From Isoetes taiwanensis (lineage: Eukaryota; Streptophyta; Lycopodiopsida; Isoetales; Isoetaceae): a DNA stretch of 64,000 nucleotides. The notes beneath the pieces are model-generated. The model saw only the letters and a program-made list of their open reading frames with translations. It was not told the origin of the DNA and ran no database searches. Both the position numbers and the translations under genes were made by a program. Location of the stretch: contig JAJEKV010000035.1 in the NCBI GenBank assembly GCA_021234155.1, positions 4,168,224 to 4,232,223 on the forward strand, in the 5' to 3' direction. Of this stretch, positions 48,501 to 59,672 are shown piece by piece. Position 1 is the stretch's first letter. Each line of letters begins with the position of its first letter.

Positions 48501-49060
48501 CTTTCGAGCTCGCTTTCGTCTGAGGGGCAGTGACCGGGCTATCTGGGAATACGTGGCGGGGAGTATTCCGCTACACATACCTATAGTCCCTTAGGATGAT
48601 GTGGTGGTGCAGGTTTGGAAGATTCATCCGGATGTTGTGTCTTCTTGCTTTGTGCGGTCTTCTTACCGATCAAAATTGCTATTCATGACACACCCCCTCG
48701 TGCAAGTGGTCTCTGCAGCTTCCTGGGTTCTCGATGGCGCTCGGTTTGGGCGTGGACATGGAGCTCACTTCCCCACCGGGTTAGGGTGCTTCGTGGCGGT
48801 GGTGCACCTCTCATCGGGGTGAATGCCCTTGTGAGTCGGTTTAGGCGGTGTGAGCCCTCTCTGCCCTTGTTGTGGCCTTCATCGTGAGACTGTGGAGCAT
48901 TGTCTGGTTTTATGTCCTCACTTGCGGGCTGCCTGGGATTGGGTTAGGGCTCTGTTTGGTGACATTGACTAGCCGCCATTCTTTGCTTCATGTGTATCCT
49001 CGGTGCTTGGCCGCTTTTATCAAAGCAAACCTTGCATTTGTCGCGTGGCTTGGTTGGTGT
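45511..49060 (+). pseudogene. LINE D ORF2 (endonuclease-RT-zf-RVT), frame-broken
   Basis: Starts MNRSILSWNVRGVRSS (45511), a classic AP-endonuclease start; then CIQEHKCHRGD, VNVYAPNQPSRE (after a frameshift near 45755), LLRDFNMVERVEDRSG, ARHDRYYAS and SISDHYPRV (to 46429). RT begins ECPGLDGIHVEFFRTYW (about 46850), SLIPKVKRPSTINDWRPISL, LKLDFAKAYDSVRFG, GRGVRQGCPLAPFLFTIVAE and NQFADDTFLFLV, with FADD at 47551-47562. The thumb has CTKLLGIPFGGDVSMG (47750). A zf-RVT tail reads CPCCGLHRETVEHCLVLCPH (about 48861-48920). At least five frame changes or stops mean no full protein from this sequence, although some may be read errors. Confidence 0.88.
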
Positions 49061-49398
49061 GGCTGATTTGGAAGCGGCGGTTTGTGGATCTTTCGAGGGG
49101 ATTCAAAGACTGCGCAGCCTCTCGATTCCTCGACTTCGGTACAAGCTATTTCAAAGCTTTCTGGTGTTCCCGGGAGTAGTAGAGCGGAAGTTTGCCATTT
49201 GGCGGGACTTCTTGGATGTTGTAGATGGTGATGGTCAGTTTGTACAGCAGTAGAGTTGCAATTTTTCTGTGAGTTTGTTGTGGAGTGTCGAGGTATCGCT
49301 GTCTCTTTGGGGCAGTTCTCCTTCCTCCTCACTTGCTTTGTAACATTACCATTCTTTTAATATATTGATGACACAGTTCTTCAAAAAAAAAAAAAAAA

Positions 49399-51682
49399 TC
49401 ACATTAGCTCACTGGGTATATTGGTTAAAGCAGTCTTATTAAGACATTGAATTATTTTGGTAGAGGTTTGAGCCCCCGTATTTCATATTCTAAAATCTTA
49501 GACAAAGCCGTATAGAGGTTCGATATTCCCTCAAAACCTTAGACGAAAGCGTATTCCATATTTCAAAATCATAGGCGCCTCCAATCATAAATGACTATAA
49601 GCGAAACGAGAGGTGCTCAGAGGCCCCAACATACGATCTGGGTCGTAGGATTGACGAATCTGACGACTGTGGTAGTCTAGGGTGTACCTCGTTTAAAAAT
49701 ATGTAGCAAAATAACAGGGGGTTCCAGGGGGATTTGATATGGATGTAAAAAATAACAATTCTTGAATCCATAGACCATATATTCCTAAAACAATTGAATG
49801 GGTCATTATAAAAAAACATAGACTCAAAATAAAAAATAATCACATTAGCTCACTGGGTATACTGGTTAAAGCAGTCTTATTAAGACATTGAGTTATTTTG
49901 GTAGAGGTTCGAGCCCCCGTGTTTCATATTCTAAAATCTTAGGCAAAGCCGTATAGAGGTTCGATATTCTCTCAAAACCTTAGGCGAAAGCGTATTCCAT
50001 ATTTTAAGATCATAGGCGCCTCCAATCATAAATGACTATAAGCGAAACGAAAGGTGCTCAGACGCCCCAACATACGATCTGGGTCGTAGGCTTGACGAAT
50101 CCGACGACTGTGGTAGTCTAGGGTGTACCTCGTTTAGAATATGTGGCAAAAAAATAGGGGGTTCCAGGGGGATTTGATATGGATGTAAAAAATAACAATT
50201 CTTGTATCCATAGACATCTTTTAACAATTGAATGGGTCATTATAAAAAACAACATAGACTCAAGATAAAAAATAATCACATTAGCTCACTGAGTATATTG
50301 GTTAAAACAGTCTTATTAAGACATTGAGTTATTTCGCTAGAGGTTCGAGCCCCCGTATTTCATATTCTAAAATCTTAGGCAAAGCCGTATAAAGGTTTGA
50401 TATTCCCTCAAAACCTTAGGCGAAAGCGTATTCCATATTTCAAAATCATAGGCGCCTCCAATCATAAATGACTATAAGCGAAACAAGAGGTGCTCAGAGG
50501 CCCCAACATATGATCTGGGTCGTAAGATTGACGAATCCGACGACTATGGTAGTCTAGGGTGTACCTCGTTTAGAATATGTAGCAAAATAACAGGGGGTTC
50601 CAGGGGGATTTGATATGGATATAAAAAATAACAATTCTTGAATCCATAGACCACATATCCCTAAAATAATTGAATGGGTCATTATAAAAAAAACATAGAG
50701 TCAAGATAAAAAATAATCACATTAGCTTACTGGGTATATTGGTTAAAGTAGTCTTATTAAGACATTGAGTTATTTTGGTAGAGGTTCGAGCCCCCGTATT
50801 TCATATTCTAAAATCTTAGGCAAAGCCGTATAGAGGTTCGATATTCTCTCAAAAACCTTAGGCGAAAGCGTATTCCATATTTCAAAATCATAGGCGCCTC
50901 CAATCATAAATGGCTATAAGCGAAACGAGAGGTGTTCAGAGGCCCCAACATAAGATCTGGGTCGTAGGATCGACGAATCCGACGACTGTGGTAGTCTAGG
51001 ATGTACCTCGTTTAGAATATGTAGCAAAATAACAGGGGGTTCCAGGGGGATTTGATATGGATGTCAGAAATAACAATTCTTGAATCCATAGACCACATAT
51101 CCCTAAAATAATTGAATGCGTCATTATAAAAAAAAAACATCTTCTTCTTCTTCTTCTTCTTATTCAGACATTGAGTTATTTGAGTAGAGGTTCGAGCCCC
51201 CGTATTTCATATTCTAAAATCTTAGACAAAGCCGTATAGAGGTTCGATATTCCCTCAAAACCTTAGACGAAAGCGTATTCCATATTTCAAAATCATAGGC
51301 GCCTCCAATCATAAATGACTATAAGCAAAACAAGAGGTGCTCAGAGGCCCCAACATACGATATGGGTCGTAGGATTGACGAATCTGACGACTGTGGTAGT
51401 CTAGGGTGTACCTCGTTTAGAATATGTAGCAAAATAACAGGGGGTGCCAGGGGGATTTGATATGGATGTAAAAAATAACAATTCTTGAATCCATAGACCA
51501 CATATTCCTAAAACAATTGAATGGGTCATTATAAAAAAAAAAACATAGACTCAAGATAAAAAATAATCACATTAGCTTACTGGGTATATTGGTTAAAGTA
51601 GTCTTATTAAGACATTGAGTTATTTTGGTAGAGGTTCGAGCCCCCGTATTTCATATTCTAAAATCTTAGGTAAAGCCGTATA
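49399..51682 (+). repeat. 444-bp tRNA-like unit array, block 4, plus orientation (about 5 units)
   Basis: Resumes the unit cut by LINE D. Starts at about 49404, 49841, 50278, 50719 and 51571. The unit around 51140 has lost its A-box region, which is replaced by a (ctt)n run (51141-51162). The block ends within a unit at aaagccgtatag, where the reverse-oriented array begins. Confidence 0.95.
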
Positions 51683-54600
51683 GGGTACATCCTAGACTAC
51701 CACAGTCGTCGGATTCGTCGATCCTACGACCCAGATCGTATGTTGGGGCCTCTGAACACCTCTCGTTTGGCTTATAGCCATTTATGATTGGAGGCGCCTA
51801 TGATTTTGAAATATGGAATACGCTTTCGCCTAAGGTTTTGAGGGAATATCGAACCTCTACACGGCTTTGCCTAAGATTTTAGAATATGAAATACGGAGGC
51901 TCGAACCTCTACCAAAATAACTCAATGTCTTAATACGACTGCTTTAACCAATATACCCAGTGAGCTAATGTGATTATTTTTTATTTTGACTCTATGTTTT
52001 TTTTTATAATGACCCAAATCAATTATTTTAGGGATATGTGGTCTATGGATTCAAGAATTGTTATTTTTTATATCCATATCAAATCCCCCTGGAACCCCCT
52101 GTTATTTTTCTACATATTCTAAACGAGGTACACCCTAGACTACCATAGTCGTCGGATTCGTCAATCCTACGACCCAGATCATATGCTGGGGCCTCTGAAC
52201 ACCTCTCGTTTCGCTTATAGTCATTTATGATTGGAGGCGTCTGTGATTTTGAAATATGGAATACGCTTTCGCCTAAGGTTTTTAGGGAATATCGAACCTC
52301 TATACGGCTTTGCCTAAGGTTTTAGAATATGAAATACGGAGGCTCAAACCTCTACCAAAATAATTCAATGTCTTAATAAGACTGCTTTAACCAATATACC
52401 CAGTGAGCTAATGTGATTATTTTTTATCTTGACTCTATGTTTTTTTTTTTTTATAATGATCCATTCAATTATTTTAGGGATATGTGGTCTATGGATACAA
52501 GAATTGTTATTTTTTATATCCATATCAAATCCCCCTGGAACCCCCTGTTATTTTGCTACATATTCTAAACGAGGTACACCCTAGACTACCATAGTCGTCG
52601 GATTAAATCAATCCCACGACCCGGATCATATGTTTGGGGCCTCGAGCACCTCTCGTTTCGCTTATAGTCATTTATGATTGGAGGCGCCTATGATTTTGAA
52701 ATATGGAATATGCTTTAAGCCCCTAAGGTTTTGAGGGAATATCGAACCTCTATAATGGCTTTGCCTAAGATTTTAGAATATGAAATACGGGGGCTCGAAC
52801 CTCTACCAAAATAACTCAATGTCTTAATAAGACCGCTTTAACCAATATACCCAAAGAGCTAATGTGATTATTTTTTTATCTTGAGTCTATGTTTTTTTTT
52901 ATAATGATTCATTCAATTGTTAAAGGAATATATCGTCTATGATTCAAGAATTGTTATTTTTTACATCCATATCAAATCCCCCTGGAACCCCCTGTTATTT
53001 TGCTACATATTCTAAACGAGGTACACCCTAGACTATCACGAATCGTCGGATTAAATCAATCCTACGACCCGGATCGTATCTTTGGGGCCTCGAGCACCTC
53101 TCGTTTAAACTTATAGTCATTTATGATTGAGGCGCCTATGATTTTGAAATATGGAATATGCTTTTCTTAAGGTTTTGAGGGAATATCGAACCTCTATATA
53201 CTTTTGCCTAAGATTTTAGAATATGAAATACTGAGGGGCTCGAACCTCTACCAAAATAACTCAATGTCTTAATAAGACTGCTTTAACCAATATACCCAGT
53301 GAGCTAATGTGATTATTTTTTATCTTGAGTCTATGTTTTTTTTTATAATGATTCATTCAATTGTTAAAGGAATATATCGTCTATGATTCAAGAATTGTTA
53401 TTTTTTACATCCATATCAAATCCCCCTGGAACCCCCTGTTATTTTGCTACATATTCTAAACGAGGTACACCCTAGACTACCATAGTCGTCGGATTCGTCA
53501 ATCCTACGACCCAGATCATATGCTGGGGCCTCTGAGCACCTCTCGTTTTGCTTATAGTCATTTATGATTGGAGGCGCCTATGATTTTGAAATATGGAATA
53601 TGCTTTCGCCTAAGGTTTTGAGGGAATACCTAAGATTTTAGAATATGAAATACGGGGGCTCGAACCTCTACCAAAATAACTCAATGTCTTAATAAGACTG
53701 CTTTAACCAATATACCCAGTGAGCTAATGTGATTATTTTTTATCTTGAGTCTATGTTTTTTTTTAAAATGATTCATTCAATTGTTAAAGGAATATATCGT
53801 CTATGATTCAAGAATTGTTATTTTTTTACATCCATATCAAATCCCCCTGGAACCCCCTGTTATTTTGCTACATATTCTAAACGAGGTACACCCTAGACTA
53901 TCACAGTCGTCGGATTCGTCAATCCTACGACCCAGATCGTATGCTGGGGCCTCTGAGCACCTCTCGTTTCGCTTATAGTCATTTATGATTGGAGGCGCCT
54001 ATGATTTTGAAATATGGAATATGCTTTCGCCTAAGGTTTTGAGGGAATATCGAACCTCTATACGGCTTTGCCTAAGATTTTAGAATATGAAATACGGGGG
54101 CTCGAACCTCTACCAAAATAACTCAATGTCTTAATAAGACTGCTTTAACCAATATACCCAGTGAGCTAATGTGATTATTTTTTATCTTGAGTCTATGTTT
54201 TTTTTTATAATGATTCATTCAATTGTTAAAGGAATATATCGTCTATGATTCAAGAATTGTTATTTTTTACATCCATATCAAATCCCCCTGGAACCCCCTG
54301 TTATTTTGCTACATATTCTAAACGAGGTACACCCTAGACTACCATAGTCGTCGGATTCGTCAATCCTACGACCCAGATCATATGCTGGGGCCTCTGAGCA
54401 CCTCTCGTTTCGCTTATAGTCATTTATGATTGGAGGCGCCTATGATTTTGAAATATGGAATATGCTTTCGCCTAAGGTTTTGAGGGAATATCGAACCTCT
54501 ATACGGCTTTGCCTAAGATTTTAGAATATGAAATACGGGGGCTCGAACCTCTACCAAAATAACTCAATGTCTTAATAAGACTGCTTTAACCAATATACCC

Positions 54601-56058
54601 AGTGAGCTAATGTGATTATTTTTTATCTTGAGTCTATGTTTTTTTTTATAATGATTCATTCAATTGTTAAAGGAATATATCGTCTATGATTCAAGAATTG
54701 TTATTTTTTACATCCATATCAAATCCCCCTGGAACCCCCTGTTATTTTGCTACATATTCTAAACGAGGTACACCCTAGACTACCATAGTCGCCGGATTAA
54801 ATCAATCCTCGACCCGGATCATATCTTTGGGGCCTCACGAGCACCTCTCGTTTCGCTTATAGTCATTTATGATTGGAGGCGCCTATGATTTTGAAATATG
54901 GAATATGCTTTCGCCTAAGGTTTTGAGGGAATATCGAACCTCTATACGGCTTTGCCTAAGATTTTAGAATATGAAATACGGGGGCTCGAACCTCTACCAA
55001 AATAACTCAATGTCTTAATAAGACTGCTTTAACCAATATACCCAGTGAGCTAATGTGATTATTTTTTATCTTGAGTCTATGTTTTTTTTTATAATGATTC
55101 ATTCAATTGTTAAAGGAATATATCGTCTATGATTCAAGAATTGTTATTTTTTACATCCATATCAAATCCCCCTGGAACCCCCTGTTATTTTGCTACATAT
55201 TCTAAACGAGGTACACCCTAGACTACTATAGTCGTCGGATTCGTAAAGCCTACGACCCAGATCGTATGCTGGGCCTCTAAGCACCTCTCGTTTTGCTTAT
55301 AGTCATTTATGATTGGAGGCGCCTATGATTTTGAAATATGGAATACGCTTTCGCCTAAGTTTTTGAGAGAATATCAAACCTCTATACAGCTTTGCCTAAG
55401 ATTTTAGAATATGAAATACGGGGGCTCGAACCTCTACCAAAATAATTCAATGTCTTAATAAGACTCCTTTAACCAATATACCCAGTGAGCTAATGTGATT
55501 ATTTTTTATCTTGAGTCTATGTTTTTTTTTTATAATGACCCATTCAATTGTTTTAGGAATATATGGTCTATGGATTCAAGAATTGTAAATCCCCCTGGAA
55601 CCCCCTGTTATTTTGCTACATATTCTAAACGAGGTACTCCCTAGACTACCACAGTCGTCGGATTCGTCAATCCTATGACCCAGGTCGTATGTTGGGGCCT
55701 CTGAGCACCTCTCGTTTCGCTTATAGTCATTTATGATTGGAGGCGCCTATGATTTTGAAATATGGAATACGCTTTCGCCTAAGGTTTTGAGAGAATATCG
55801 AACCTCTATACGGCTTTGCCTAAGATTTTAGAATATGAAATACGGGGGCTCGAACCTCTACTAAAATAACTCAATGTCTTAATAAGACTGCTTTAACCAA
55901 TATATCCAGTGAGCTAATGTGATTATTTTTTATCTTGAGTCTATGTTTTTTTTTATAATGACCCATTCAATTGTTTTAGGAATATATGGTCTATGGATTC
56001 AAGAATTGTTATTTTTTACATCCATATCAAATCCCTCTGGAACCCCCTGTTATTTTGC
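51683..56058 (-). repeat. 444-bp tRNA-like unit array, block 5, minus orientation (10 units)
   Basis: Reverse-complement units, with the A-box end (gagctaatgtg) at about 51962, 52405, 52856, 53301, 53721, 54163, 54604, 55047, 55487 and 55911. Most periods are 440-445, with deletions at 53630 and 55590 giving 420-424. Units from 53301 to 55130 share specific changes (attgttaaaggaatatatcg), showing recent local homogenisation. Scattered changes such as attaaatcaatcc for attcgtcaatcc appear in some units only. Confidence 0.95.
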
Positions 56059-56457
56059 TATTATTAATCAAACCATTGCATTCAATGCATTTAAATTAAG
56101 ATCCCCCTGAAACCCCCTTTGGTTTGGGTGCATATTCACACGGGGGGTTACTCCGGGCATCGAGAGCTGTCGGATGGGCATATTTGCCCTTTATTCCTCG
56201 ATCTGGACCGTACATAGCGATCCTCGTTTGTGGGGTATGCCTGTACAAGTTTTTGTATACTATATATTGAGATTTGCAAAATACTATAAGGTTTGAAGGA
56301 ATGTACTTAATGGTGTTAATTTTGTACATGTATTATAATCTTTTAGGGGCTCTCGCTGCCCTACGTAACCCCCCGTGTGAATATGCACCCAAACCAAAGG
56401 GGGTTTCAGGGGGATCTTAATTTAAATGCATTGAATGCAATGGTTTGATTAATAATA
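56059..56457. mobile_element. Foldback element with ~92-bp inverted arms
   Basis: Left arm 56059-56151 and right arm 56366-56457 are nearly perfect inverted repeats, both reading tattattaatcaaaccattg inward and on through agatccccctgaaaccccc and tgcatattcacac. About 214 bp separate them. The element terminates the minus-oriented array inside a unit. No ORF. The inside is weakly collinear with the 444-bp unit itself. Confidence 0.85.
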
Positions 56458-56880
56458 TTAATGGTAATTATGTGTTGGTTGTTATATCAAAAAAAATTTG
56501 GGCCCTTCGGGCCCTAACAAAAGGAAAAATAGATGAACTTTAAGGGCGTAAATATTAATTATTAATTCAAGAGATTGTATAAAACATTACATTACAAAAA
56601 AAAAAAAAAAACATAGTTAAACTTGAACGAAGTAGATATATGCTCAATAAGGCCATGTACAATAAAAGTGTGGATTTGAGTCATTGAGGCATTAATAGAA
56701 CTTATAAACTATATAAATGGACGGCTATGAAGCAAGAAGTAAAGCAAGAAACGATCACATAAGGTTTGCAAGATGATAGCAAGAAACGACCACATATAGT
56801 TCTTATGAACCTGTGGAAACACACGTCATTGCAGATTAAGGTAATAGGTATAACGAAATAATTATTTAAATAAAGAACTA
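56458..56880. other. AT-rich stretch without recognised content
   Basis: Contains a short perfect hairpin (gggcccttcgggccc, about 56499-56513), a poly(A) run (56597-56612) and a short duplicated phrase with caagaaacga (56746-56790). No gene. Confidence 0.4.
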
Positions 56881-56882
56881 GA

Positions 56883-57600
56883 ATTGAAGATGGGATATAT
56901 TGGAGCATAGATGCTCTATTCAGTCTTTGTTGGATTTGAACCAACATAAACATCCACACCATCCGAATATCCCTGTCTTGCATTTGTTGAAAGGCATTTG
57001 TTGAAAGATGGTAAGACTATCCGTTGCATTGCCATACCATGATGCAGTAATTGCATTCCAAACCAGCTGCAAACCAAACCAGACCAGGTGCATTCCAAAC
57101 CAGGTGACTGATACAAGCTCAGGAGACCACATACATCCATCTAATTCTGCAATCAGAGATAAACCAATAGCTTTCAACATCATGCCAAACTTTGGTTTAG
57201 AGGAAAATACCTCGTTTGTGGCTAGAATAATGTGCACATGAACAGGCAGCCAACTAGGTGAATCCTTGAATGTGCAGGTAGGCTCATGTACGCAGATAAT
57301 ACAATAGTGTATGGTTCCATGTTTCAATAGCATTTGCTGTAAAATTTTACTGGTTCCATCCTGAGCATATGCTGTAAACTATCATTCCCTGAAATTATGA
57401 AATTATATCACGTCCAAACAGTTTCTCAAATAATCTCTTTGCACTTTTAGGACTTCCACACTTAACATAGACCATGATAGGAGAATTTCCTAACACTACA
57501 GTTGAATCGAATGCACCATGAATAATATTGACATGAATAACCTTACCTGCTATTAGTGCTGTTGGATTCGCACAAGCCACTTAGAATGCTTTCGGAGGTG
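56883..57600 (-). pseudogene. PPR protein relic
   Basis: Minus-strand fragments read like plant P/PLS-type pentatricopeptide repeats. One piece (57590-57395) gives ACANPTALIAGKVIHVNIIH, then VYVKCGSPKSAKRLFEKLFG, the usual helix-turn-helix wording (CGS..A..LFE). Further left, WNAITASWYGNATDSLTIFQ (about 57045-56985) has the WNA...A..LF pattern that begins a repeat. Stops and frameshifts separate them and the middle is not repeat-like. PPR proteins bind organellar RNA; this fragment cannot. PPR genes of this wording are very numerous in ferns and lycophytes. Confidence 0.6.
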
Positions 57601-58347
57601 CTCCAGAAGCCAAAGGTGCTACCAGGAAGAATGCACGGAAGGAAGAAACAAGTTGATGTGCAGGTTTAAGGTGAGAAGGACCTGGCACATAAGCAAATCT
57701 AGTATGTTGCTTGGAATAATGGCATTCAGTTGGACCTGAAAATAAAAAGCGTGCTTCCTCTGCACTACAACTTATGCTCCTATGCCAAATTGCCTTCTGC
57801 ACTGAGTAAACGATGGTTTTCAAACCTGAATCGACCAAATCATATGGCAACAAACAAATCTTATGGCTTCATGCTTTTCTGTATCTTATTGCAATCCTGG
57901 TCTGCAAACTCCATCTGAAAAGGGCATGGGTCGATCCTGACCTTCCGAACAAACATGAAGCTGTGGAAGTCTGTTGCAGCAGGCGGATCCAAATGCACGA
58001 AGCCCATCTGTGCATGGAATCAAAAAGTTGCAGAAAAGGGAAAGTTCAGATTCTTCAAGCTCCGGATTTTTAATACTCAGGCAGCAAATCCACATGATTA
58101 GAGGATGATCTTCCATGGGCTTACAACAACGGCGAGGCCTACACTCACGAACCCTAAAAAAAAGAATTCGACCCTTGATTGCAGAGAGCATAAGCATCTG
58201 CTCATATTAAAAAAAAAAAAGGGGGCTAGACCATTGGAATATGTCATTATTAATAACTAAAATTGTGTATCCGCACTCTAGATGTACCGATTAGTAGGCC
58301 TCGTGCAATACGCCCATCAAATCATAGAAAAACCATTGCTACATATG
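57601..58347 (-). other. Open minus-strand stretches upstream of the PPR relic
   Basis: Two open stretches (58197-57886 and 57853-57581) precede the PPR words on the same strand but carry no recognisable domain; the first includes ELEESELSLFCNFLIPC and HVCSEGQDRPMPFSDG. They may be the former 5' part of the PPR gene or chance open frames. A poly(A) run at 58208-58219 follows. Confidence 0.3.
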
Positions 58348-59672
58348 CGAAAAGAGAGGTGTTCAGAGGCCCCAACATACGATCTGGGTCGTAGGATCGA
58401 CGAATCCGACGACTGTGGTAGTCTAGGGTGTACCTCGTTTAGAATATGTAGCATTTGATATGGATGTAAAAAATAACAATTCTTGAATCCATAGACCATA
58501 TATCCCTAAAACAATTGAATGGGTCATTATAAAAAAAAAACATAGATTCAAGATAAAAAACAATCATATTAGCTCATTGGGTATATTGGTTAAAGCAGTC
58601 TTATTAAGACATTGGGTTATTTTGGTAGAGGTTCGAGCCCCCGTATTTCATATTCTAAAATCTTAGGCAAAGCCGTATAGAGGTTCGATATTCCCTCAAA
58701 ACCTTAGGCGAAAGCGTATTTCATATTTCAAAATCATAGGCGCCTCCAATCATAAATGACTATAAGCGAAACGAGAGGTGCTCAGAGGCCCCAACATACG
58801 ATCTGGGTCGTAGGATCGACGAATCCGACGACTGTGGTAGTCTAGGGTGTACCTCGTTTAGAATATATAGCATTTGATATATATGTAAAAAATAACAACT
58901 CTTGAATCCATAGACCATATATCCCTAAAACAATTGAATGGGTCATTATAAAAAAAAAAACATAGATTCAAGATAAAAAATAATCACATTAGCTCATTGG
59001 GTATATTGGTTAAAACAGTCTTATTAAGACATTGAGTTATTTTAGTAGAGGCTCGAGCCCCCGTATTCCCTCAAAACCTTACGCGAAAGCGTATTCCATA
59101 TTTCAAAATCATCGGTGCCTCCAATCATAAATGACTATAAGCGAAATGAGAGGTGCTCAGAGGCCCCAATATACGATCTGGGTCGTAGGATCGACCAGTG
59201 TTGTATAAATACGCGTATTTTACATATACCAAACGTATTTTATGAAACAAACATATTATACGTATGTATGATAAAAACGTTGGTCAAAAATTTAGTAGTT
59301 TTTTTAGCCTTGCTTTTTTTTTAATATAACATATTATATTTGTTAATATCTTAGGTAAGTCTTCTTTTTTCTTCCATTCATACGTTTCTCTGTTGCCCTA
59401 AACGCCGCTTGGACGGAGTAGACGATCATGGCCTGAGATGACAAGGTGAAGACCCCAAATCATGTTCGGTTAGATTTCAAATACACCAAAAAAAAAAAGG
59501 GAGAAAAAAAAAGTTTTTGTAAAATACGTTTGTATTGATACATACTTGTAAAAAAACGTATGCATACGTATTTTTTACATACGTACAAAACGTTTGGGAC
59601 AACATTGGGATCGACGAATCCGACGACTGTGGTAGTCTAGGGTGTACCTCATTTAGAATATGTAGCAAAATA
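58348..59672 (+). repeat. 444-bp tRNA-like unit array, block 6, plus orientation (about 2.3 units)
   Basis: A boxes at about 58570 and 58990, B boxes at about 58629 and 59050 (the last reads ggctcgagccc). Two neighbouring units (58440-58460 and 58860-58880) share the same loss of the aaaataacagggggttcc piece, so one arose from the other. The last unit lacks the segment between the B box and the second ggttcga and is interrupted by a hAT-type MITE (59196-59607). Confidence 0.92.
59196..59607. mobile_element. hAT-type MITE (412 bp)
   Basis: The element begins cagtgttg and its reversed right end begins caatgttg, as in hAT terminal inverted repeats. It is flanked by the perfect 8-bp target-site duplication ggatcgac (59188-59195 and 59608-59615), which is diagnostic of hAT insertion. 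The body is AT-rich with many acgtat/atacgt words. No transposase. Removing it with one TSD copy restores the array unit exactly. Confidence 0.93.

Larger units (their letters stand above)
43663..49398 (+). mobile_element. Nearly full-length plant L1-type LINE (LINE D) with TSD
   Basis: Inserted within the 444-bp array. The word tcacattag stands before the element (43654-43662) and again directly after its poly(A) tail (49399-49407), so it is the target-site duplication; the interrupted unit resumes with ctcactggg. The 16-base poly(A) is at 49383-49398. ORF1, endonuclease, RT and zf-RVT are all present in order on the plus strand. GC content is clearly higher than the surroundings. Several frameshifts and stops break the ORFs. 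Confidence 0.93.

Noticed and set aside
51683-56058. LTR pair of a retrotransposon formed by the units
   Set aside because: Units are contiguous head-to-tail with no internal region, PBS or PPT, and A-rich ends instead of TG...CA.
56495-56515. Hairpins gggcccttcgggccc and ccccgccccttcgggg (21604) as bacterial-type terminators
   Set aside because: Eukaryotic repeat context, no operon or adjacent gene.
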